A DNA stretch of 64,000 nucleotides from Triticum aestivum (Eukaryota; Streptophyta; Magnoliopsida; Poales; Poaceae): contig NC_057814.1 in NCBI RefSeq assembly GCF_018294505.1, forward strand, positions 293,252,604 through 293,316,603. Reading direction: 5' to 3'. Position 1 is the stretch's first letter. Each line of letters starts with the position of its first letter. The notes under the pieces are model-generated. The model saw only the letters and a list, made by a program, of their open reading frames with translations, searched no databases and was not told where the DNA came from. Positions 22,266 through 34,400 of the stretch are shown one piece after another. The position numbers were made by a program, and so were the translations under genes.

Positions 22266-22946
22266 ATGAAGTTCGGCGAGCATAAAGTGGAAACCCACAC
22301 GAGGGAGACGTATCTCTCGGTGGTGTACACCATAGACTCGGCCGTGGTGGAGGACTACATCAACACTGTGGAGCAGTTGCTTGCTCCAGACAAGTACAAG
22401 GTGGCCGGCATCGACCTCCAGTACACCGACGATCATCCCGGCAAAGATCGGAAGGTTGCCATCGCCCAGTTGTGTGTGTGTCGTCATGTCCTCATCTACC
22501 ACTACTGCATGGCCACAGAGCCTTGCGACCGTTTCGCCAAGTTTGTCGACAGCATCGACTACAAGTTCGCTGCGGTGGAAACCTCAAACGATGTAAAAGC
22601 GCTCATGGTTACGGTCTTGGCCTGCAAGAACCTTGTCGAAATCCATGACCACTACAGGGTCTGGGGCAGCACGAAGGACTCCCTGGTTGAACTTGCCTCG
22701 GCCATCATCGACCCCTACTACGAAAAGATGAAGCGAGATGCCAACAGAACAAGTCCCGTATCCTGGCACAGGGCATGGATGCGACAACTGGATGAACCTC
22801 ACCTCCGGTTCATGGTCAAGAGCGTGTACACATACTACGAGATCCACAGGCGGATCGTTGACATGAGGAAGTGCCTCGTTCCCAAAATCGACGAGGCCGG
22901 ATCGAGCCACAAGCAGACCAGTAGTGGCAAGCGTCACAAGAAGTAG
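22266..22946 (+). CDS. 3'-5' exonuclease-like (DEDD fold) protein, catalytically degenerate
   Basis: 226 codons from ATG 22266 to TAG 22946. The start is chosen because family-like sequence begins at MKFGEHKVETHTRETY; the frame stays open for 177 codons upstream but without domain sequence. The order fits a DEDD/RNase D-like exonuclease domain: a predicted beta strand with VAGIDLQYT (residues 46-54), RKVAIAQLC (62-70), SNDVKALM (107-114) and a C-terminal helix with YYEIHRRI (190-197), followed by a basic tail (KQTSSGKRHKK). In active members four acidic residues bind metal. Here motif I has D50 but Q52 where E is expected, motif II keeps D109, and the motif III aspartate is replaced around residues 185-188 (KSVY). 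Nuclease activity is therefore unlikely unless the domain was repurposed. The frame is single-exon and intact, unlike its neighbours. It could be a real WRN-like homologue or a captured fragment. Confidence 0.6.
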   Translation: MKFGEHKVETHTRETYLSVVYTIDSAVVEDYINTVEQLLAPDKYKVAGIDLQYTDDHPGKDRKVAIAQLCVCRHVLIYHYCMATEPCDRFAKFVDSIDYKFAAVETSNDVKALMVTVLACKNLVEIHDHYRVWGSTKDSLVELASAIIDPYYEKMKRDANRTSPVSWHRAWMRQLDEPHLRFMVKSVYTYYEIHRRIVDMRKCLVPKIDEAGSSHKQTSSGKRHKK

Positions 22947-22967
22947 ATGATCAGATCGTTTATCCTA

Positions 22968-23103
22968 ATTAATTATGCATGTAATATATAGTTTACTTTG
23001 GCGTGTGGAAATGTAATGTGTTTAGTACCCACCTATGCAATTATGCATGTAATAGTTTACTTTGGTGTGTGCAAATGTCATGTGTGTAGTAGCCACCTAT
23101 GTA
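22968..23103. repeat. Tandem duplication of about 65 bp in the 3' flank
   Basis: AATTATGCATGTAAT..AGTTTACTTTGG.GTGTG.AAATGT.ATGTGT.TAGTA.CCACCTATG occurs at about 22971-23037 and again at 23038-23100 with a few differences. It lies directly after the exonuclease-like ORF, probably in its 3' UTR. Confidence 0.85.
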
Positions 23104-23150
23104 ATCGCATGTTTAATTTGGTTATGCAACCATGTCCTTATAAGTGTGTG
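23101..23150 (+). repeat. Direct repeat partner of 21462-21512
   Basis: Shares ATGTTTAATTTGGTT, TGCAA.CATGTCC and TTATAAGT with 21462-21512. The two copies bracket the exonuclease-like ORF about 1.64 kb apart. Confidence 0.7.
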
Positions 23151-23279
23151 CCTATATATATATATATACATCTGGGCTATTCTGTTTCGCGTAACAAAAT
23201 ATTATTCTGTTACCCTACTTGAACTGATGGTTTCAGGCGGTTGTACTAATGATTTTTATCTCGTCGAACTGATCGTCTT

Positions 23280-23790
23280 TTCGTCGGAATGAGGCGTGTA
23301 ATATATCGTTGGAAAGCTCTTGACATCTACATTATAAATATATAGGAATTTTTTGCAAAATCATTACGATTTAAGAGCAGTTTTGAAAAAAACCCGTTTT
23401 TTCAAAACCGAAAACGCGAATCGTATTTTGGACTCAATTTTCAAACGTTTTGTCGGAATTGAGCAAATAAGATGGCGTTGGAAAGCTGGTAAAAATCCGC
23501 ATCTTTCATATATCTACTCTTTTTCCAAATTATATACAATTTAAAAGTAATTTGAAAAAGGGTGAAATTCTGGGCGAAACGTATTTTCCCTTTTTTTGCA
23601 AACGGTTTGTCGGATTTACACAAATGATACGGCGTTGAAAAGCTATGGAAAATGCGTAACTTTTTCGTATAGAAATGTTTTCCTAATTCCTTACTGTTTA
23701 AAAATGAATTCGAATATGGTCAAATTTGATTTTGAACACGATTTTTTTTAAACGTTTGTCGAAATGGGGCAAATAATATACCAGTTGATA
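23280..23790. repeat. Degenerate ~155-bp tandem repeat, about four copies
   Basis: GTCGGAATGAGG..AAATAATA..GCGTTGGAAAGCT-like cores recur at 23284, 23452, 23609 and 23758, each followed by AAA..CGCA.CTTT and a TTTAAAAGTAATTTGAA-like segment. Spacing is 168, 157 and 149 bp, so copies are old and have gained indels. Confidence 0.75.
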
Positions 23791-24004
23791 GCTATCGAAA
23801 ATGCAAAACTTAGTCATGTTGAACGTTTTCTCTACTTCGCAACCGTTTAAGAGTAATTTTGAATAAGGTGAAACCCATCGTGTTGTTTTTTCCTGTCTAA
23901 AAAACAGAGTACTTGTACTGATATATGTATATGTTTGTACGGAGGTATTTTTGACAGTAGTTTTGAATGGTTCCAAAAAAAGAGTACTTGAACGGATGCC
24001 CGTA

Positions 24005-24140
24005 TGGTTTTGTACTGAGCGTGTTTTTCACATACTAGACTTTACTCTGTTTTTGCGGTATCGTTTTCCTTGTAACTTTTGAACGGTTTACGATATCATC
24101 GTCCCCGAACTTGCATGGTTTATATCATTGAACTGAATAA
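24005..24140. repeat. Direct repeat copy a (partner 24650-24790)
   Basis: Both copies share ATCGTCCCCGAACTTGCATGG and TTTATATCATTGAACTGAAT preceded by a similar GTAACTTTT.AAC.GTTTAC segment. Spacing is about 650 bp in the same orientation. Confidence 0.8.
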
Positions 24141-24649
24141 CATTTTATTTAAAGAAAAATATTGTGTGTCAACTCTAACATTTTCAACGTTGTTCTGGAC
24201 TTCTTTCATCCCACGACTTGAACGTTACCATTTGAATTTCTTTGGGTTTTCTTTGTGTTTCAACTTTTTCCTAAAACTTATCTAGGATGTTGTGTTGAAC
24301 TTACAACTTTTTAAATTGTGAACTTGTTGTGTTTTTGCAATTCCAAAGCTAGCAAAAAAAATTCTAAGTTGCTGGCTCATTTCAGGATATCAGAGATAAA
24401 AATTGCCATCACAAAAATCAAGCATTAATCCGATCAAAAAAGATGAAATACATTGACTTAACTTCCAAAAGGAATACATGTTCTACGGCCAACGTAAAGA
24501 CATGTAGAAGAATATTTATTAGCAAAATGAACTATAGAAAGTGGGGATTAGTAGCAAAATGAACTACCAGTACTGTAGATATTAGCAAATCGATGATACC
24601 GGTTGTGCTATTTTTTCTTGGAAACATAGTGCTCGAATTGATCTCAGTA

Positions 24650-24790
24650 TGGGTTTGTGCTGAACGTGTGCTTTCACATACTCGACTTTACTATGTTTTT
24701 TCGGTAGAGTTTTGCTCGTAACTTTTCAACTGTTTACTATATTATCGTCCCCGAACTTGCATGGTTTATATCATTGAACTGAATGATATT
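24650..24790. repeat. Direct repeat copy b (partner 24005-24140)
   Basis: Second copy of the block described at 24005, about 85-90% similar by eye. Confidence 0.8.
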
Positions 24791-27700
24791 TTTTTTCATC
24801 AGTTCACCGCCCATTTTTTCATCACTTGAGAGAGTCATTAATAGTTTACTTACTGGGCAGTAACACATGAACTCCTCACGCAATAATACATGAACTACTA
24901 GGAACATAAATTTTCAATGAGCACTTAAAAACATAAAACATTACACAAAGAGAAGCACTGAACGGTGAATGTAAAAATGACTCCCACATCCATCATATTC
25001 CAGTTGGATAGGAAATTTGTTTAGCTCTCACAAATCAATAACACTTGGCCACCAAAAACCTGACAAATATTTTTTCCTCGAAACACACAGCACAATTTTG
25101 AAATGCATCAGTACACGCTGACATTTGTACTTTTTAAACAATTATACTTGGACTCCCACAAAAAATATAATCAGGTGTACAAAAGCAAACAACATCAGTA
25201 CACAAGCAGTGTGGTTCAAATTAGTCACTTTAGTACACAAGCAAATAATGTTGATCTATCAGTAGCATACAAGTAAAAGCAAACTAAACCATGTCAATTT
25301 CAGTAGCACACACAAAGCTTTTTTTTAACTGATGATAAAGCACATGGTGAAAGTCTACACTTGGTGTATGTTTACTCGTACAGCCATGGGAGTATACTAT
25401 GTTCACATCCTTTTCTGCGACTTTTTGCTATGTTTGAACTTTTTGTTTTGATGGAAGGACGTGTCACCTGGAACATCTTCTCGCTGTCTTCTCTTCCTGC
25501 AAAATAATTTTACTACTACGTGTTGACCTAACACAACACAACATCAGCGGCAAAGGCTCTGAGTAGTCCAGCCTCTACATCTTCCCCTTCTACTTTTGAA
25601 ACCAGCAAAATGAAACAGCTCGTCAGTACAGGAAGAATGAGAGAAAAGAAAGTCAAAAGAACTTAAGCATCCTGCAACTACTTCTACAATTTATACTAAT
25701 CCCTTTTGCTCAATGCTTGAAATGTCGTACAATAATTAAGAAATAGAAAGGAAAGTGGTGAGAGCTTTCGATTGAACTTTCGATGCTTTGTCTTTTGAAC
25801 TTGTATGAACTGATTAGTTCTTTGTTTAAAAAAATGTAAATACAATGGTCCTAATCTGCAACAGAACATTTTTTTTCTGGGCAAGTGTAAACAATGAGAC
25901 ACCAAACCCTCTCTCTAATACACACAGAATTGATGGTAGAATACATAGTGAGTTGTTAATGATGTTTTTGATTTTCTCCTATAGAAAACATGTTCTTTTC
26001 TTCTTATGATATATAAAATTGAACTATCTATCCAACACAATCGAACTATTCCCATGTTTCTCTATGGACTGAGGAAAGAATACATAGGGAAATAACATTT
26101 ACCAGTACTAGTCTTGGGAAAACAAGAGCTAGAATGCCAAGCAAGTAGTTTCTGTGTTAGGTTTGAACTAATGACCTACCTGTAAGTAAACCAAGGATCT
26201 CATAATGTTTTATTCTGTGCATCATGCCCGGATGTACATAATAGAGCAGTACAATGTATACATTCATGAAAGAAATATATCAAAAAATCCACCAAAGAGG
26301 TGCATGAATATTAGTTTCCCATGGAAATTTTAAATACTTGAGTGTTAGTTAAGCTTGGTACCCCCTTTCGTGCTATTCTAGATCCGAAAATCGCATCATG
26401 TATCCATGGCACGTGGCACGACCAGAGAAGCATGCCTAAGCAGGGTCATAAGTGCACGAGAATGTGTGTACATTTTTTCTATGTTAGTTCCAATCTTGAA
26501 CTTCATGTGTGTTTATTTTTCGAACTCCCTTGAACAAAACAGCTCACTTTTTTCTGTGGCTTAAGCACTGAACTGTTTCAAACAAAGAAAAATAATTTTC
26601 TAGACCACGAGACTCAGCAAATTGAACCATCATTTTTTCTATCCAGAGAACTACAGGAATTAGCAAAAGTGAACTATTTTCCTAAGTGATTTTCCAACCA
26701 AAAACCACATTTTTTAACGAAACAAAACTTTCTCAATGAACATCTTTAGGTTTTTTTGTTTGAACTTAGAAACTTTCCAAACAAGTACTTAGCTCACTTG
26801 TCTTTTTTCCTCACAATGGAATCATAAGTGCACGACACAGAAGCATTAACACAAGTGTCAAATGTGGAAAATAACAAAATTTAAAGCTAAACAGATAAAT
26901 GTGCATATAGAAAAACCTACAACTGACTGGCATGTTCTCCTCAATGGGCCATGATGCAGACATCGCCACTGGCAATACTTGGCGCACCGGAGAACCTGTA
27001 CTGTTGGATTTGTCGAGAGAGGACTGAGGGAACATGTCCCCGTAGTTTAATGTGACAATGTAGTTCATCTGCTCAAGAGGAAACCAATAACCTGAACACA
27101 GTATGAGTGTAGAATTGTCACAAGCATAAGAACTGATACAAAGAGAGCACATATAATATTTCAGGGTTTTCTCAATTTGGATAGTCATCAAGTTATATAT
27201 ACATGGTTTCATCATCTTGCAAGCATGTCCTGCCTTATTGTTATGACAAAATTGACCCAAGAATTGTGTGAGCTACACCTACTGACTGCAAATGGTACTG
27301 CTAAGCTAGCTAGCACATTCATATTCATATAATAAAGAAGTAACCATAAAGAAACAAGAACAACACATTTTGACACTAACCATTAGGCTATAAATATAGT
27401 CCCGTGAGCAGGGAATTTGTATGATATTTCTTTATGTACTGATGGTGGAATACATAGTGAACTTTGTCGTACTATTTTACTAATTTTTCTTTTGTTTTAT
27501 TATACTTATTCATTGTTCGTCTCCAAACAACTACTCTGAACTCTGAACATTTTTGGAGCTCTAAATTAACCGGGAAAATAGCAAACTCTTTTCTCATTCA
27601 TTGATTTGCTAAAAAATCCTTTCTTTCATTTTCCCACGCAATAACACAAGCACCACAATGGTAAGACCAAAGCTACAGAACAATACCCTTTCTTCAGCTA

Positions 27701-28633
27701 GCTACTACATTGAGCATGTAACGTGAACTTGTGATAAGCAAGCACAAAATCATGAAGACAAGAAACGGAATTGTTGAGACTTTTTCATGTACAGGCATAC
27801 AGGAAATCATGAAAAGCATGGCGGTCTACATACGGGCATCAGGCGAGTTGGTGGTCGGAAGTAGCATTTCATTTAGCAGGGTGCAGGCAGCCTCTTGGCC
27901 CTCACGGCCGAGGGTAGAGATGACAATCTCAAGCCCCGTGGTGCCCTTGGAGCTCGCCCAGTGGAGGAGCATGAGCATCCACATCCAAGTGGTCCTAGAG
28001 CTTAACTCCCCTTCACCAGGAGATGGAGCATGAAGCCTGTGCGTCGTTTTCTTCTGGCTGTTTATAAGAAAAGATGCGACTAGGAGGACGAAGGCCATGG
28101 AACGCTGCTGACTCCTCCACCACTGTCGCATCCCTGTATCCTCCTTGCGCGGGCAACCATTGGAGAGTGAGCGCTGCTGCCGCTCTACATGTTAACCACC
28201 AGGAGGAATCAAGGTGAGATTCGAACGCATCAATGCACACATGTAGCACTACACAACAATATGCATCTGTACCGTACATAACAACAAATTAACCAAAAAA
28301 ACAATTTATGAACACGACCTGACAAGAACAGACATGAACTGACACATACACACGAACTGATTACAAAATTGCACACGATTTAAGTGTAATTTGTGGGACT
28401 GACCTGCGGATCCTGCGAATCCCACCGACGAACTGACGGACTGTTATGCTCCACACGAACTGACATGTTCCTGAAGAATAGGAGTGTAATGGAGGGGTCA
28501 TGGATGACGCGAGGTTGGGGGCGCCAGCGGCGATGGAGTGCGAGCTCGGCGTGGTGGAAGTGACGGTCGCGAGCTTGGCTCCGTGGGAGGGACGGCCGCG
28601 CTCGAGGGCCAATGGGGGCGACGCGAGAGAGGA

Positions 28634-28975
28634 GGCAGGGTTCAGGGACGGCGCGTCGAAGGAGATGGGAGGCGGGGTTCAGGGATGGCGCGTCGCCGGA
28701 GATGGGAGGCAGGGCCGTGGGGCATCGCCGAAGGTGGGAGGCGGGGCCGTGGCGCATCGCTGGAGGTGGGAGGCGGGGCCGTGGCGCGTCGCCGGAGGTG
28801 GGAGCCGGGGGGGCTTGGCCCGGCGCCGGAGGTGGGAGGCGGGGGGCGTGGTGGGTCGCCCGCAGATGGGAGGCCAGGGGGCGCGGTGGGTCGCCGGAGA
28901 TGGGAGGCCGGGGGGCGCGGCGGGTCGCAGGAGGTGGGAGGCAGGGGGGTCGCCGGAGGTGGAAGGCGAGTCGGG
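28634..28975. repeat. GC-rich 32-37-bp minisatellite, about ten copies
   Basis: TGGGAGGC or a near match recurs at 28666, 28703, 28735, 28767, 28799, 28833, 28867, 28901 and 28935 (spacing 37, 32, 32, 32, 34, 34, 34, 34), with CGTCGCCGGAGG-type linkers. The period changes from 32 to 34 across the tract. Long GC-rich ORFs in several frames here come from the repeat. Confidence 0.9.
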
Positions 28976-29122
28976 GCCGGCGGCGTGTGAGGAAGAGAGG
29001 AGGGGGTCGTGGGTGCGTGGCCGGCTTGCTTTTCTCTTTTTCTCAATTAAGAAAATCACCATCGCGCCACTGGATAGTAACAGAATAGCTCAGGTGAGTT
29101 AGGATGCACTTGATCCCAGAAA

Positions 29123-29127
29123 GGTAT
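29123..29127. repeat. Target-site duplication GGTAT (left) of the LARD-type element
   Basis: GGTAT directly precedes the left LTR (TGTCAGG) and recurs at 49520-49524 directly after the right LTR end (GTGACA). An exact 5-bp duplication over 20.4 kb confirms both ends. Confidence 0.95.
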
Positions 29128-31453
29128 TGTCAGGACCCCGACCTAAGTCACACTGATCTAGTATGTAACACATCATATCACTTTGCGGCCTCACGCACGG
29201 TATTCCCACGGGTGCCACCTTACCTGGCCCGGGACAGTTTGCGCCTTTTGGCTCACGTATATGATAGTGTCGCTAGCATCCATATGACAGAAAACCCAGA
29301 CCGACATGACTAGTCGTAAACCCAAAGTGGCACTAACTTACAGGGACAGACATACATAACCCAGCAACGAACGTGTCGCTCATCAATGTATGAACCCAAG
29401 TCGTAGCAAGCTACAAGGACTTAAAGGAACAACACCGGCAACAGAGAAGGAACACAATCAATACAATGCAACAATATGATGCATGAATGTGACATAGCAA
29501 TATGTTGTTGATTGAGCTAATGCAAGTAGCAACAAGTTAAATGAAGTTAGTTTGAACCCTAGGTTCAAATTCAAACTCCCTATGTTAATATTCAAATACC
29601 ATTTAACTGATTTGACCTGATCAGTAGGTTTAACTTGCTTTAACATGCATGAAAATAGTACCAATGGAAAGAATGGATTTTTCTGATAATTTTTCATATA
29701 TAAATTATTTCATTTGGAGTTACGGTTTAATTTCTATGAATTTTAGAAGTTTTAACTATTTTCTGGAATTTTTGAATTATTTTAAATACAGAAATTATTT
29801 ACTGCGTTAGCATGACATAACCATGACGTCAGCAGGTCAACGGCGCGATTCTAGGTCAAACCTGACGTGCAGGGTCCACACGTCAGTGACACAGGGCTTG
29901 TTAGTGTCGCTGGCAGGTGGGCCTAGTCAACGGCCACGCCAGCAGGGTCAATGCTGACGCGTGGGTCCAGTCGAATTAGACTAATCCTAACTAATTTCGT
30001 TAGTTGGTTAATTAAACCGGTGGGGACCGACCGTCATTGACCCTTGGGGTTAAGCTAATTGGTGATTAGCGCTAATTGAGCAGGTGCCATGTCATCTAAT
30101 CCGGCGACTAATCGCCGACGGTAAGCAGACGCGGCGGCGCTCCTCGTCCGGCCATCTCCGGCCACGAGAGCTTGCGTGGCTGGGTGCGTTCGAGAGCGGC
30201 TGCTGCGGTGCTTCGGAAGGTGGCCGTGGCAAGTGCTGGGGTAAGGCGTGGCGTCGGCAGCGGCGAGCGAAGCGGCGGTCGGAGCTCAGCTCCGTGCGAG
30301 CGTGGCGCTAGAGCAAGCAGGCGAGCGACTACAGGGGTTAGGTGGCCTCCTGGAGGCACCAGGAGCACGATGTGGTGCAAGGGCGCGGGTGGTTCGAGCT
30401 CAGGCCATGGCGGCGACAAAGCCAGGCGGCGGTGAGCTTCAGTCACGACGGGGAACGGCGCTACGGCAAGGAATCAACGCGGGGAAGAGTGGGTAGCGAC
30501 GGCGGAGCTCACAGGGAGTCGGACGGCGGTCTCCGCGGGCTCGGGGACGGGCTGTGGACGACGAATCGGCGACGGTGATCGGCGGCGCCCAAGGTTGAAG
30601 ATGATGTCGATGGCGATGATACGGTGCGTCCCTGGTTGCTTGGCTCGTCGAGGAGGCATAGAAAACGGAGGCGGAGCTCATGGGCACGTCAGAGGGGCGA
30701 GGGGGTGGCTTTGGGCGCGGCAACTGTGAGCGGCGGCGACGGCGGCTCTCGGGTGATGCGAGGGAGAGAGCCAGAGGAGGGGGAGAGGCATTGGGAGAGC
30801 GAGAGAAGGTCGAGGGGGTCGAGGGGGAGTGCGTGGCACTCGGGGCTGTCTCCAGCAGCGAGCTAGCAAGCAGGAGGTGGCCAGGCACATGCCCGCGCTC
30901 GCCACCGAGCTGCTTCGTGCGCTGACACGGGGAAGAAGACGGGAGTGCCCCTGGTGGGCTGGGCCGCGAGGTAAGGCCAGGTCAGTTCTCTCTCTCTCTC
31001 TCTAGTTCTAAATTTTGTTCTGTTTTTCTATTTTGCAGGTTTGTTTGGGCTTTACTAAAAATGCCAGAGCATTTTCAAAAATCCTGAAAATATTTGTGGG
31101 CACGGTTTGGATTATTTCCAACAGCCCTCATTTACCTTCAAGATTATTTGGACATTTAAAATTATTTATAGCATTTAAATGTCCAAGAACAAATACTGTA
31201 TGATTTAATTCAATAACGCAGAGTGTCCTAGAAAAGTGTGCACCATTTTTGGCAGAGATTCTGGACCAAAACAAAAATGATGAACATTTATGAAGGGCAT
31301 TTCAGGTTCATTAAAAATATTTTTAGGTTGAACCTATTTGAATTCCATTTGATGCTAGGGTTTGAGCATCCCCAATTCAAATTCATTTGAATTTAAACAT
31401 GATGACATGATGATCAGGCAAAGACAAACAAGGACTGATCTAGGGCCGTGACA
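29128..31453 (-). repeat. Left (3') LTR of the LARD, with a 1794-bp deletion
   Basis: Begins TGTCAGGACCCC and ends GGGCCGTGACA on the + strand. It lines up with the right LTR except that everything between two GGAACAAC copies of the right LTR (35525 and 37319) is missing here, leaving one GGAACAAC at 29426-29433. GC-rich ORFs at 30084-30925 are shared with the other LTR and carry no domain. Confidence 0.9.
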
Positions 31454-31466
31454 ACTCACCCCCACT
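31454..31466 (-). other. Polypurine tract of the LARD
   Basis: On the minus strand AGTGGGGGTGAGT directly precedes the LTR start TGTCACGGCC, the expected place for plus-strand DNA priming. Confidence 0.75.
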
Positions 31467-34400
31467 AAACAAGAATCTTGTCCCGAGATTCAAGACGTAA
31501 GGTAAGAAGATAGAGGGGACACGGAGCTAACACAAACTTCTTGATCCATTTGCCCTTCTCGGAGATGATGATTCATTGCTTCATCTTGGTCTCGACGTCT
31601 TGCTTTGAGAACTTCATCCAACACGACAATGAGAAGAAAGGGAAACTCTAAAGAGTCGATCTTCTCGAAGATCGAGCAACTCACGATCAACTCACGGAAT
31701 GAGACATAGTAACATTTCTCGAGTTGAGACACAAAACACACATCAGGGGTGATGGAAAAGAAACAGATGAGGAAGGTTTAATTTGGTAGGCAACAATTCC
31801 ACGCTGGAGTAGGATGGTGCATGGTTTCAAAGTAGCGAGGAGATAATTGTCGTGATTTCATAACGGGACACCTTGGGGGAGGTGACTCGTAGTATTATTT
31901 CCTTAAGTGGAAAAAAGAATTACTTTTGATACAGAGATCATTGAAACTCTCTATACCAGCCTAAGGAAATTCACAAGCGATCGTTTGAAGGAGTTCGAAG
32001 GAATGGCATACTCAGATCGGAAAGGAAACTATGGTTATAGAACAACTCGGCAAACGGGAGGCATATCCCAATTGATACTGGGGATATAACCTAGTGACTG
32101 AGTGTGCTCTCAAGAACTTGAGCATTTCCACACTCATCTAGGTTTTACCAACATCTAAGCCAAGATCTTGGTGACACCTTGTACTACCATGATGAATAGT
32201 GGTGGACAATGTAGATGCAAAGGAAGACAACACTTTCTTAGATTTCACCTTAGTGAGGCCAAGGGAAAGAAATCTGGATGATCGACCGAGAGACATTTAG
32301 CACTCTGCTTCTAATGTTCTCCTTGATGTACTAGATACCACGATGATACTTAAAAGTATTAACATGGCCATCAAGTATAGGTCGGACTTCGGGAAGACAA
32401 AGGATCCATAAGGAACAACTTCTAGAATAAGTCATATGACATCCTCAAGGGGAGGTGGCTAAATTGGCTTAACCAAGATACTACAATAATAGTGCTTCCA
32501 GCTAGGTGCGTCCACTTCACCGGAACCTATATCATAGTTCTTGGAAGAAGTTCCAACCATCATATCTACCCGAGATTCAGATCTGGTTGGTAACAGGATA
32601 TTTCAGACAGCATGTCTAGAAAGAAGGTTTGCAACACAAACCGATGAGATGACGTTGCAAGATTCTCGGGAAACGAACTATGATAGTAAGCTCCGAAACA
32701 TGAGTTGGTTCTGCTACACACATGTGAACACACTGTCCCAGACAAGCATGACCATGTAGTAGTCTTATAATAAAGCACTACCGAGTTCTGGGTGGGAATC
32801 ATAATTATTGATATCGAAGTCCTTGCATAAGGCATGCTCTTAAGAAGGAACTTATTCTCCTTGAACAAATCAATCAGTGGCTTGGTGTGCTAGGGATACA
32901 TATAGAATGAAGGTTGCAAGTCTCCAGACCACAGAATACTTCTCACATATGCATGACTGACTTGGGATGATTCCATAGGAAGCAAAACTGACTTTCTCGA
33001 ATTCACGGTGGCAACTTGCATCAAATGCACATGAATTATAAGAAGTCACTTCTTCACCCAAACATATACTTCATGAGCTAGCATGAAGAAATGCTTTCAA
33101 AAGTTTCCAACACTAGCTTAATGTTCAACAAAATCATGGAGAGGATAAGGATGTTGTTGATGGGCTCAACAACAATTCATCAATTTTCCATGAAGATGGA
33201 ATTCCACAATTATGTGAACAAGACGACAGTATTGGTCAGACCAAAGGATATAATGGTGTATGCTCGAGGAAAGAACCACGAGTAAGACAACATTACGAAC
33301 ATCGTTGGTTCTGATTTGATTTGACGATAGCCCATACTCAAATCAAGGTTTGGATAAGACAATAGTGCCGACAATTGATCACGAGGATCAATTGACGAAG
33401 ATATCATCTTTCTTCAACACACACACACACACAACAAAAGATATCCCTTTGAAATGAACTAGGCCGGACAAAGCTTTTATCTTCCAACTCTCCAAGTTGT
33501 TGTTTAGCTCAACCAACTAGCTCAGGGGTATCCAACACAGATTCTTGGAGAAGGGGTGGTTTATAAGAAACCAACTTGATCACGAGCTCAACATAACAGT
33601 CAGGGGACAACCTGGTGATACTTCGGAGAAGATAATCGAAAAATCACGAACCACCAATATGTTATTAAGCTCGAGAACAATCTTGCTCTTCAGGCAAGAC
33701 GATATGATCAAAAGAGTAAGGAATTAACATAATCCAAACTCATTGATCGAAGAGTGCATCGAAAAATGGACTAGGTAGCACGATCAACCTTAGGGTGATG
33801 ATTCAATAACCAACACGCTAAGAATGAGATTATTCTCCATTAACTACCAAGCAACAGGGTTGCTAGGAGTATTGATTCCACACATCATGGTTCACTTGTC
33901 GGTATTCTGATTGCAACAATACGGAAACCGAGGAATGAACAATGATGGAAAGAAGTATCACTGCGTCAAGAATTCATAAGAGATGGTGCAGTTCTCATGA
34001 CAATCCTGACATAAAGGGGTAATACTCCAAAGTAGAAAAGAACAAAAGCTGGATTGGCATTTTGATCTGCGGAATACAACTACTTTGACCAGTCCAAGAA
34101 ATGGATGAGGTGCTGGAGTTTGTTTCTCCTAGTCATTCCGGAATAGAATGGCTTGACGGACCACAAGAATAATAGGCATCGATGAACATAAATGCACAAC
34201 TATTCCTGACTATCAATTGATAGACTAAGGTCGGAATACCACTAAAGAGGGACAACTCAAAGGAACATATAGTTTCAGAGTTGTGGATGCATAGATTAGC
34301 ATGTCGAACGAGTTCAACATATTTCTTCTGGATAACCCATGCAGAGAGGTAGGACTGGCAGAGTCGCAATATAGAATGTGGAACTCATCGAGGGTACTCT

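Larger units (their letters stand above)
23174..29092. mobile_element. Candidate degenerate DNA transposon, about 5.9 kb
   Basis: Possible terminal inverted repeats are CTGGGCTATTCTGTT at 23173-23187 and, on the minus strand, CTGAGCTATTCTGTT reading in from 29092. The interior is AT-rich without a long ORF, has a ~155-bp tandem repeat near the left end, a duplicated block at 24.0 and 24.7 kb, and a GC-rich minisatellite near the right end, a plan common in large grass DNA transposons. I found no convincing target duplication. Between 24.8 and 28.4 kb I see no recognisable coding domain; a minus-strand ORF at 27826-28131 is of unknown meaning. Confidence 0.35.

Noticed and set aside
27826..28279. 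Minus-strand ORFs near 28 kb as a host gene
   Set aside because: One contains LLHWASSKGTTGLE, faintly like an ankyrin repeat, but a single weak match in a repeat-rich region is not enough.
28500..29102. ORFs up to 200 codons rich in Gly and Arg
   Set aside because: Entirely within the 32-37-bp GC-rich minisatellite; open on several frames of both strands.
30084..30925. GC-rich ORFs of 60-150 codons, also near 48201-49050
   Set aside because: They lie in the LARD LTRs, differ between the two LTRs, and overlap on both strands.
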